Below, piece by piece: positions 1-5,062 of a stretch of 6,395 bases of DNA (its first letter is position 1; each line of letters opens with the position of its first letter). The stretch covers positions 1-6,395 of the forward strand of contig JAPSIJ010000138.1 of assembly GCA_031178805.1 (NCBI GenBank), in the 5' to 3' direction. The translations under genes were made by a program, and so were the position numbers. Source of the stretch: Cellulomonas sp. GTDB taxonomy: Bacteria > Actinomycetota > Actinomycetes > Actinomycetales > Cellulomonadaceae. Under the pieces are notes generated by a model. The model did not search any database. It saw only the letters and a list, made by a program, of their open reading frames with translations, and was not told the origin of the DNA.

Positions 1-4
1 GGGG

Positions 5-559
5 TCAGCCCGCGACGGCGTCGACCACCGCGCCGCAGAACGCCGGGAGGTCGTCCGGGTTCCGCGACGTGATGAGCGTGGCCCCGCCCGTGGCCGACAC
101 GACGACCTCCTGGTCGACCCAGTCGGCGCCCGCGTTGCGCAGGTCGGTGGCGAGGCTCGGGTAGGACGTGAGGGTGACGCCGTCGACGACGCCCGCCTCG
201 ATGAGGGTCCAGGGGCCGTGGCAGATGGCCGCGACGGGCTTGCCCGCGCCGACGACCGCCTTCACCAGGGCCTGGGCGCCCTCCTGCATCCGGAGCGTGT
301 CGGCGTTCACCGTGCCGCCGGGGATGACCAGGGCGTCGACGTCCTCGGCCGAGACCTGGTCGAGGGTGCGGTCGACGGGGTACTCGCCGCCGGGGTCGAG
401 GTCGTTGTTCACCGTGCGCACGGTGCCGGCCTGCGCGGACACGAGCACCGGGGTGCCCCCGGCGTCGGCGACGGCCTGCCACGGGGCGGTGAGCTCGGGC
501 TCCTCGATCCCCTTCTCGCTGGTGAGGAACGCGACGGTACGACCGGTCAGGCGACCCAT
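5..559 (-). CDS. DJ-1/PfpI-family protein (class I glutamine amidotransferase-like)
   Basis: A 184-residue protein, the usual length for a single-domain PfpI/YhbO-type protein of the DJ-1 superfamily. The nucleophile elbow reads AICHGPW, with Cys113 followed by His114. The early acidic motif GIEEPEL (residues 17-23) matches the GFEDLEL-type motif whose Glu contacts the catalytic Cys in the family. A VIPGG turn lies at residues 79-82. There is no signal peptide or membrane segment, so it is cytoplasmic. Family members have been described as proteases, chaperones, glyoxalases or deglycases linked to general and carbonyl stress; which activity applies here cannot be read from sequence. The chosen ATG is preceded by an AAGGAG ribosome binding site 5 nt upstream. 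The same frame stays open further upstream, but that extension is Arg/Pro-rich, lies before the binding site and lacks family similarity, so I exclude it. The gene is divergent from the exonuclease gene. Confidence 0.93.
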   Translation of the reverse strand: MGRLTGRTVAFLTSEKGIEEPELTAPWQAVADAGGTPVLVSAQAGTVRTVNNDLDPGGEYPVDRTLDQVSAEDVDALVIPGGTVNADTLRMQEGAQALVKAVVGAGKPVAAICHGPWTLIEAGVVDGVTLTSYPSLATDLRNAGADWVDQEVVVSATGGATLITSRNPDDLPAFCGAVVDAVAG

Positions 560-564
560 GTCGA

Positions 565-570
565 CTCCTT
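565..570 (-). promoter_or_regulatory. Ribosome binding site of the PfpI-family gene
   Basis: AAGGAG on the minus strand, 5 nt before the ATG at 559. It fixes the start and rules out the longer open frame. Confidence 0.8.
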
Positions 571-687
571 CCGTTGGGGGGTGCTCCCGCGGTCGGCGGG
601 GCCCGTCCAGCCTCACCCCGTCGCGCCGCGGTCGCATCCCGGAGCCGCGCGCCCCGCACCGCGTCCCGGCGCGGACGCCACACGCCG

Positions 688-704
688 GGCCCGGGTCCCG
701 GGCC
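688..704. repeat. Perfect GC-only inverted repeat around a central T in the divergent intergenic region
   Basis: Arms GGCCCGGG and CCCGGGCC are separated by a single T. It lies 50-66 nt before the exonuclease ATG and about 130 nt before the PfpI-family start, inside the divergent gap at 560-753. It could be a regulator site or an RNA hairpin in an exonuclease leader. Because it is built only of G and C in a very GC-rich genome, chance is a real alternative. I found no convincing -10 element in this gap on either strand. Confidence 0.3.
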
Positions 705-739
705 GCGTGGGTGGCCGGTGCGATGCTGGCGGCGCTGGG

Positions 740-745
740 AAGGAG
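740..745 (+). promoter_or_regulatory. Ribosome binding site of the exonuclease gene
   Basis: AAGGAG, 8 nt before the ATG at 754. It supports that start over an in-frame start at 574 that would add 60 unrelated Arg/Pro-rich residues. Confidence 0.8.
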
Positions 746-753
746 CACGACGC

Positions 754-1614
754 ATGACCTGGACCGACGGCCCCCTGCTCGGGTTCGACACCGAGACCAC
801 CGGCGTCGACGTGGACCACGACCGCATCGTCACGGCGGCCCTGGTGCGCCGCGACCGCACCGGCACCCACGTGCGGACCTGGCTGGTCGACCCCGGCGTC
901 GAGATCCCCGAGGCCGCCAGCGCGATCCACGGCATCAGCACCGCGCACGCCCGCGAGCACGGCTCCGCCCCGCGCGAGGCGCTGGACGAGATCGCCGCCG
1001 CCATCGCCGACGCGGTGCGCGAGGGCGTGCCCGTCGTGGCCTACAACGCCTCGTACGACCTGTGCCTGCTGGAGGCCGAGCTGCGCCGGCACGACCTGCC
1101 GACGGTCGAGGACCGGCTGGGCGGGGAGCTGCGGCCGGTGATCGACCCGCTGGTGCTCGACCGCGCCGAGGACCGGTTCCGCCGCGGCAAGCGCAAGCTC
1201 GTCGACCTGTGCGGCGTCTACCAGGTGGTGGACACCGGCAGCCTGCACACCGCCGACGTGGACGTCGTCGCGACGCTCGACGTGCTCGAGCGGATCGTCG
1301 GCCGGTTCCCCCACCTCGGCGACCTGGACCTCGTCGCGCTGCACGACTACCAGGCGACGGCGCACCGCGCGTGGGCCGAGGCGTTCAACGCCTGGCGCGC
1401 CGAGCGCGGGCACACCGGGCCGGGTGCCGAGTCGACCTGGCCGAGCCGGGCGGTGGCGCGCGCCGTGGCCGAGGCGACCGGCCCGGCCGCCGTCGCCGCG
1501 GCCGCCGCGGAGGTGGCGCAGGTCGCGGACGTCGCGGAGGTCGCCGTGCGGCACGACGCGGAGCGCGACCGGCGGTTCCTCGGCCGGCCGGTGCAGGACA
1601 CGCTGATCGCCTGA
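754..1614 (+). CDS. DEDDh-family 3'-5' exonuclease (DnaQ/RNase T superfamily)
   Basis: A 286-residue protein with all three exonuclease motifs of the DEDDh class. ExoI is FDTETTG (Asp12, Glu14), ExoII is AYNASYDLCLLEAEL (Asp102) and ExoIII is HTADVD (His165, Asp170). These residues bind two metal ions and hydrolyse DNA or RNA from the 3' end. It is a stand-alone exonuclease domain, not fused to a polymerase, so it may act in DNA repair or proofreading or in RNA processing; the substrate is not visible. The conserved fold ends near residue 231, with a stretch FNAWRAERG then STWP that resembles the end of stand-alone actinobacterial homologues as I recall them. About 55 residues follow, rich in Ala and Val and including four tandem [E/Q/D]-V-A triplets (residues 253-264). 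This tail looks like an add-on of low complexity. The start is set by AAGGAG 8 nt upstream. The HTH-MurA fusion follows 113 bp downstream on the same strand, but it has its own promoter signals. Confidence 0.93.
   Translation: MTWTDGPLLGFDTETTGVDVDHDRIVTAALVRRDRTGTHVRTWLVDPGVEIPEAASAIHGISTAHAREHGSAPREALDEIAAAIADAVREGVPVVAYNASYDLCLLEAELRRHDLPTVEDRLGGELRPVIDPLVLDRAEDRFRRGKRKLVDLCGVYQVVDTGSLHTADVDVVATLDVLERIVGRFPHLGDLDLVALHDYQATAHRAWAEAFNAWRAERGHTGPGAESTWPSRAVARAVAEATGPAAVAAAAAEVAQVADVAEVAVRHDAERDRRFLGRPVQDTLIA
1510..1545 (+). repeat. Four tandem 9-bp units inside the exonuclease gene
   Basis: The units GAGGTGGCG, CAGGTCGCG, GACGTCGCG and GAGGTCGCC encode EVA, QVA, DVA and EVA in frame. They lie in the Ala-rich C-terminal tail of the exonuclease, outside the catalytic domain. 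Such a short imperfect tandem repeat could change copy number by slippage without breaking the frame. Confidence 0.6.
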
Positions 1615-1616
1615 TC

Positions 1617-1669
1617 TGCACGGATATGCCGCCCGTGAGGTGACCGGACGGTCGGCATCCGCCCGTGCA
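1617..1669 (+). terminator. Possible hairpin terminator after the exonuclease gene
   Basis: TGCACGG (1617-1623) pairs with CCGTGCA (1663-1669), and ATGCCG (1626-1631) pairs with CGGCAT (1653-1658). This gives a 13-bp stem with a 2x4 internal loop and a 21-nt apical loop. It begins 3 nt after the exonuclease stop. There is no U-tract, which is common in high-GC actinobacteria, so the terminator role is tentative. It could instead be a regulator site. Confidence 0.35.
1629..1667 (+). repeat. Direct repeat CCGCCCGTG, two copies 30 bp apart
   Basis: Identical 9-mers at 1629-1637 and 1659-1667. The spacing is close to three helical turns and lies upstream of the HTH-MurA promoter. It may be an activator or repressor half-site pair, or only a by-product of the hairpin arms it overlaps. 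Confidence 0.3.
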
Positions 1670-1698
1670 CACGATCTCCCCATCCGGAGCCGCGCCGA

Positions 1699-1716
1699 TA
1701 TCTCATGGATGAGATA
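1699..1716. promoter_or_regulatory. Palindromic candidate operator of the HTH-MurA gene
   Basis: TATCTCAT and ATGAGATA are perfect 8-bp inverted arms around GG. After one mismatched pair (A1698/A1717) the symmetry continues with CG at 1696-1697 and 1718-1719. The stretch is strongly AT-rich against its surroundings. Its centre is about 20 nt before the GTG start of a protein that begins with an Xre-type DNA-binding domain, a family whose members commonly bind short palindromes at their own promoters. I infer an autoregulatory operator; no binding is shown. Confidence 0.6.
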
Positions 1717-1720
1717 ACGT
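1715..1720 (+). promoter_or_regulatory. Probable -10 element of a leaderless promoter for the HTH-MurA gene
   Basis: TAACGT fits the actinobacterial TANNNT -10 pattern and lies 7 nt before the GTG start at 1728. No Shine-Dalgarno sequence is present in between or just upstream. That spacing would place transcription start at or next to the G of GTG, giving a leaderless mRNA. No clear -35 hexamer is visible. The element overlaps the right arm of the palindrome, so a protein bound there would block RNA polymerase. Confidence 0.5.
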
Positions 1721-1727
1721 CGGTCCC

Positions 1728-3323
1728 GTGACCACGACCAGCCCGACGACCGGAGCCGTCCCGACGGTGACCTCGTCCCTCCCCACCGTGACTCCCACGC
1801 TCCCCGAGCAGCTGGCGCACGTCGGCTCGCTCGTCCGGTCCGCGCGCCGCCACCGCGGCATGACGCAGACCCAGCTCGCCGAGCTGCTCGGCACCAGCCA
1901 GTCCGCCGTGCACCGCATCGAGCAGGGCGCGCAGAACCTCAGCCTCGACATGCTGACCCGGATCGGCGCGGCGCTCGACTCCCCGATCGTCACCCTCGGC
2001 GGCCCGCAGCACACCCACCTGCGCGTGCAGGGCGGCGTGCAGCTGTCGGGGCGCCTGGACGTCAACACCTCCAAGAACGGCGCCGTCGCGCTGCTGTGCG
2101 CCTCGCTGCTGAACCGCGGCACCACCCGGCTGCGCAACGTCGCCCGGATCGTCGAGGTCGACCGGATCGTCGACGTGCTGCGCTCCGTCGGCGTCCAGGC
2201 CACCTGGTCCGCGGACGGCCGCGACCTGGAGATCGTCGTGCCGAAGGACCTCGACCTCGAGGCGATCGACGTGGACGCGGCGCGCCGCACCCGGTCGATC
2301 ATCATGTTCTTCGGCCCGCTGCTCAGCCAGCAGGACGAGTTCCGGCTGCCCTACGCCGGCGGCTGCGACCTCGGCAGCCGCACGGTCGAGCCGCACATGA
2401 TCGCGCTGCGGCCGTTCGGGCTGTCGGTCACCGCGACCGGCGGCCGGTACGTCGCGCGGGTCACCGACCCGGGCTCCCGCGACCTGTCGATCGTGCTCAC
2501 CGAGCGCGGCGACACCGTGACCGAGAACGCCCTGATGGCCGCCGCCCGCCGGGACGGCGTCACCACGATCCGCAACGCCAGCCCGAACTACATGGTCCAG
2601 GACCTGTGCTTCTACCTGGAGCTGCTCGGCGTCCGGGTCGAGGGCATCGGCACCACGACGCTGCGGGTGCACGGCCGGCCGCAGATCGACGAGGACGTGG
2701 AGTACGCGGTCTCGGAGGACCCGGTCGAGGCGATGAGCCTGCTCACCGCGGGCATCGTCACCGGCTCGGAGATCACCGTGGGCCGGGTGCCGATCGAGTT
2801 CATGGAGATCGAGCTCGCCACGCTGTCCGAGATGGGCCTGCGGTACACGCTGTCCGAGGAGTACACGGCGCACAACGGCCGCACCCGGCTGGTCGACATC
2901 ACCGTGCACCCGAGCGAGCTGCGGGCGCCGCTGGACAAGATCCACCCGATGCCGTTCCCCGGGCTGAACATCGACAACCTGCCGTTCTTCGCGGTGATCG
3001 CCGCCTGCGCGACCGGCAGCACGCTGGTGCACGACTGGGTGTACGAGGGCCGGGCGATCCACCTGACCGACCTCACCCGGCTCGGCGCCGACGTGCGGCT
3101 GCTCGACGCGCACCGGCTGCAGGTGTCCGGCCCGACCCGGTGGTCCGGCGCCGAGGTGTCCTGCCCGCCCGCCCTGCGGCCGGCCGTGGTGATCCTGCTG
3201 GCGATGCTCGCGGCCAAGGGCGAGAGCGTGCTGCGCAACGTGGACATCATCGCCCGCGGGTACGAGCAGCTGCAGGAGCGCCTGGTCGAGCTCGGCGCGC
3301 GGATCGAGACGTTCCGCGACTGA
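1728..3323 (+). CDS. murA: Xre-family HTH domain fused to a MurA-like UDP-GlcNAc enolpyruvyl transferase
   Basis: A 531-residue protein, about 110 longer than ordinary MurA (around 420). Residues 1-26 are a Thr/Pro-rich leader. Residues 27-90 form a Cro/C1-type helix-turn-helix (MTQTQLAELLGTSQSAVHRIEQG at its core). Residues 97-531 are an EPSP-synthase-fold enolpyruvyl transferase. MurA moves enolpyruvate from PEP to UDP-GlcNAc, the first committed step of peptidoglycan synthesis. Compared with E. coli MurA I see Lys116-Asn117 (K22/N23), Arg189 (R91), Cys213 in GGCDLGSR (C115, the fosfomycin target), Arg218 (R120), Asp416 (D305), Arg442 in the EGRAIH motif (equivalent to ENRFMH), Arg484 (R371) and Arg510 (R397). 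Changed positions include the DRIETGT motif, now DPVEAMS (R232 to Pro332), and the DLR motif, now ALR (D369 to Ala482). It may be active, altered in substrate, or mainly a ligand-sensing regulator. The symbol reflects family only; a canonical murA may exist elsewhere in the genome. The GTG start fits a leaderless transcript. Confidence 0.9.
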   Translation: MTTTSPTTGAVPTVTSSLPTVTPTLPEQLAHVGSLVRSARRHRGMTQTQLAELLGTSQSAVHRIEQGAQNLSLDMLTRIGAALDSPIVTLGGPQHTHLRVQGGVQLSGRLDVNTSKNGAVALLCASLLNRGTTRLRNVARIVEVDRIVDVLRSVGVQATWSADGRDLEIVVPKDLDLEAIDVDAARRTRSIIMFFGPLLSQQDEFRLPYAGGCDLGSRTVEPHMIALRPFGLSVTATGGRYVARVTDPGSRDLSIVLTERGDTVTENALMAAARRDGVTTIRNASPNYMVQDLCFYLELLGVRVEGIGTTTLRVHGRPQIDEDVEYAVSEDPVEAMSLLTAGIVTGSEITVGRVPIEFMEIELATLSEMGLRYTLSEEYTAHNGRTRLVDITVHPSELRAPLDKIHPMPFPGLNIDNLPFFAVIAACATGSTLVHDWVYEGRAIHLTDLTRLGADVRLLDAHRLQVSGPTRWSGAEVSCPPALRPAVVILLAMLAAKGESVLRNVDIIARGYEQLQERLVELGARIETFRD

Positions 3324-3349
3324 GGGCCCCGGCCCCCCTGGGCCGGTCC
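3324..3349 (+). terminator. GC hairpin just after the HTH-MurA stop
   Basis: CCGGCCC (3329-3335) pairs with GGGCCGG (3340-3346) around a CCCT loop. Two further G-C pairs are possible beyond a small internal loop. It lies directly after the TGA, with no U-tract. It is a plausible rho-independent-like terminator for the fusion gene. Confidence 0.45.
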
Positions 3350-3359
3350 GGCGACCGCC

Positions 3360-3423
3360 AGGTCGTCACACGCGCACGAGGTCGTCACTCACGAGTGACG
3401 ACCTCGGCGTCGTGCGACGACCT
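3360..3423. repeat. 64-nt two-tier palindrome between convergent genes; possible bidirectional terminator
   Basis: The inner arms at 3377-3390 and 3393-3406 are perfect 14-bp inverted repeats (CGAGGTCGTCACTC and its complement) with AC at the centre. The outer arms at 3360-3372 and 3411-3423 pair at 12 of 13 positions. Four unpaired bases lie on each side between the tiers. The motif AGGTCGTC therefore occurs four times, twice per strand, at a regular 19-nt step and symmetric about 3391.5. The element sits between the 3' ends of the HTH-MurA gene and guaB, so it would form a strong hairpin in both transcripts. It may be a bidirectional terminator or a dispersed REP-like element. Confidence 0.7.
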
Positions 3424-3444
3424 CGTCGCCCGGCGGGGCCGAGG

Positions 3445-4974
3445 TCAGCGCACGGAGTAGTTCGGGGACTCCGAGATCATCTGCACGTCGTGCGGGTGGC
3501 TCTCCTTGAGCCCCGCCGGCGTGATCCGGACGAACTTCCCGCGGGCCTGCAGCTCCGGGACGGTGTGCGCGCCGACGTAGAACATCGACTGGTGCAGCCC
3601 CCCGATGAGCTGGTGGGCGACGGCCGACAGCGGGCCGCGGTACGGCACCTGGCCCTCGATGCCCTCGGTGATGATCTCGTCGTCGGACAGGTTGCCCTGG
3701 AAGTACCGGTCCTTGGAGTAGGACCGGCGGTCGCCGCGGCTCTGCATCGCGCCGAGCGAGGCCATGCCGCGGTAGCGCTTGAACTGCTTGCCGTTGACGA
3801 ACACCAGGTCGCCGGGCGACTCGTCGCAGCCGGCGATCAGCCCGCCGACCATGACGCTGTCCGCCCCGGCCACGAGGGCCTTGGCGATGTCGCCGGAGTA
3901 CTGCAGGCCGCCGTCGGCGATCACCGGCACGCCGGCCGGCTTCGCGGCGAGCGACGCCTCGTAGACGGCGGTCACCTGCGGGACGCCGACGCCGGCGACC
4001 ACGCGGGTGGTGCAGATCGAGCCGGGGCCGACGCCGACCTTCACGGCGTCCACGCCGGCGTCGACGAGCGCCTGCGCGCCGGCGCGGGTGGCGATGTTGC
4101 CGCCGATCACCTGGACGTGCTTGGTGCCGGGGTCGGACTTGATCCGGCGGACCATGTCGAGCATCAGGCGGGCGTGCCCGTTGGCGGTGTCCACGACCAG
4201 CGCGTCGACGCCGGCCTCGACCAGGGCCGTGACGCGGTCCCAGGCGTCGCCGAAGAAGCCGACGGCCGCGGCGACGACCAGGCGGCCGCTCGCGTCCTTG
4301 GTGGCCAGCGGGTACTGCTCGGACTTCACGAAGTCCTTGACGGTGATCAGGCCCTGCAGCCGGCCCGCGTCGTCCACGAGCGGCAGCTTCTCGACCTTGT
4401 GCTTGCCGAGCAGCGCGGCGGCGTCGTCGTTCGAGATGCCGACCGGGCCGGTGACGAGCGGCATCGACGTCATCGTGTCGCGCACGCGGCGGGTGGTGAA
4501 CTCCGCCGGCGGGACGAACCGCAGGTCGCGGTTGGTGATGATGCCGAGCAGGCGGCGGTCGTCGTCGACGACCGGCAGGCCGGACACCCGGTACTTCGCG
4601 CACAGCGCGTCGAGCTCGGCGAGCGTCGCGTCGGGGCCCACGGTGACCGGGTCGGTGACCATGCCGGACTCGGAGCGCTTCACCAGGTCGACCTGGTGGG
4701 CCTGCGCCTCGATCGACAGGTTGCGGTGCAGCACGCCGATGCCGCCCTGCCGGGCGAGCGCGATGGCCATGCGGGACTCGGTGACGGTGTCCATGGCGGC
4801 GGACACCAGCGGGATCGACAGGGAGATCTCACGCGTGAGCCGGGTCGTGGTGTCGACCTCGCTCGGGATGACGTCCGTCTCGCCGGGGAGCAGCAGGACG
4901 TCGTCGTAGGTGAGACCGATGAAGCCGAACGGGTCGGCAGGCGCGGCGGATCCAGGGGTACCCAGGTCGGTCAT
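3445..4974 (-). CDS. guaB: Inosine-5'-monophosphate dehydrogenase
   Basis: A 509-residue protein of normal bacterial length. It oxidises IMP to XMP with NAD+, the rate-limiting step toward GMP, in the cytoplasm. The TIM-barrel catalytic domain starts at about residue 17 (FGFIGLTYDDVLLLPG) and is interrupted by a tandem CBS (Bateman) module at about 104-225, the usual nucleotide-sensing insert. The catalytic loop is GPGSICTTR with Cys321. The phosphate-binding region includes IADGG (352-356) and VGG (376-378), followed by YRGMASLGAM (401-410). The mobile flap carries the Arg423-Tyr424 dyad (KDRYF) and Glu437, the bacterial counterpart of eukaryotic Gln441. No key residue is missing. I start at ATG 4974 because a TATCAT box lies 6 nt before it, suggesting a leaderless mRNA; an in-frame start 12 codons earlier adds residues unlike the family. 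It is convergent with the HTH-MurA gene and 88 bp downstream of the BldM-like gene on the same strand. Confidence 0.97.
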   Translation of the reverse strand: MTDLGTPGSAAPADPFGFIGLTYDDVLLLPGETDVIPSEVDTTTRLTREISLSIPLVSAAMDTVTESRMAIALARQGGIGVLHRNLSIEAQAHQVDLVKRSESGMVTDPVTVGPDATLAELDALCAKYRVSGLPVVDDDRRLLGIITNRDLRFVPPAEFTTRRVRDTMTSMPLVTGPVGISNDDAAALLGKHKVEKLPLVDDAGRLQGLITVKDFVKSEQYPLATKDASGRLVVAAAVGFFGDAWDRVTALVEAGVDALVVDTANGHARLMLDMVRRIKSDPGTKHVQVIGGNIATRAGAQALVDAGVDAVKVGVGPGSICTTRVVAGVGVPQVTAVYEASLAAKPAGVPVIADGGLQYSGDIAKALVAGADSVMVGGLIAGCDESPGDLVFVNGKQFKRYRGMASLGAMQSRGDRRSYSKDRYFQGNLSDDEIITEGIEGQVPYRGPLSAVAHQLIGGLHQSMFYVGAHTVPELQARGKFVRITPAGLKESHPHDVQMISESPNYSVR

Positions 4975-4980
4975 CCCCCG

Positions 4981-4986
4981 ATGATA
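4981..4986 (-). promoter_or_regulatory. Probable -10 element of a leaderless guaB promoter
   Basis: TATCAT on the minus strand, 6 nt before the guaB ATG at 4974. It matches TANNNT and the spacing expected for a leaderless transcript. No -35 hexamer is evident. The run of G just before the ATG is too close to serve as a normal ribosome binding site. Confidence 0.5.
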
Positions 4987-5036
4987 CGGCGGTTCCTCGC
5001 CGCTCCCCACGGCCCCCGGGGGTGACCTGCGCGACT

Positions 5037-5061
5037 CCCCGGCGGCCCGCGCCGGGCGGGG
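5037..5061 (-). terminator. GC hairpin just after the BldM-like gene
   Basis: On the minus strand GCCCG pairs with CGGGC around GCG, extended by CCCC-GGGG pairing with a 4-nt bulge on one side. It lies 1 nt after the stop codon, with no U-tract. Together with a separate guaB promoter it suggests that guaB is not simply co-transcribed with the regulator. Confidence 0.4.
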
Positions 5062-5062
5062 C

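Noticed and set aside
560..748. N-terminal extension of the PfpI-family protein
   Set aside because: The open frame continues, but the AAGGAG site lies just before the internal ATG and the extra residues do not resemble the family.
1447..1614. Possible frameshift creating the exonuclease tail
   Set aside because: The tail is in frame with strong third-position GC and ends at a normal stop; no family motif appears in another frame downstream.
168..1643. Plus-strand open frame spanning the PfpI-family gene and the exonuclease gene
   Set aside because: It crosses two well-supported genes in the wrong frame or strand and is Arg/Pro/Ala-rich low-complexity sequence.
1615..1727. Toxin-antitoxin or phage-repressor origin for the HTH next to the palindrome
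   Set aside because: The HTH is continuous with a full enzyme domain, there is no partner small gene, and no mobile-element hallmark is nearby.
1347..3113. Long open frame on the minus strand opposite the HTH-MurA gene (588 codons)
   Set aside because: It is rich in Arg, Val, Asp, Gln and His repeats typical of an antisense shadow in high-GC DNA, has no recognisable domain, and lies opposite a clear enzyme gene.
3360..3423. CRISPR array
   Set aside because: The four units are only 8-10 bp, inverted about one centre, with no spacers of uniform length and no cas genes; it is a palindrome.
5013..5022. CCCCCGGGGG palindrome upstream of guaB
   Set aside because: A run of C then G of this size is easily produced by chance at this base composition, and nothing else supports a site.
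3412..5025. Long plus-strand open frame opposite guaB (537 codons)
   Set aside because: Its composition is a shadow of guaB on the other strand, without any domain or ribosome binding site.
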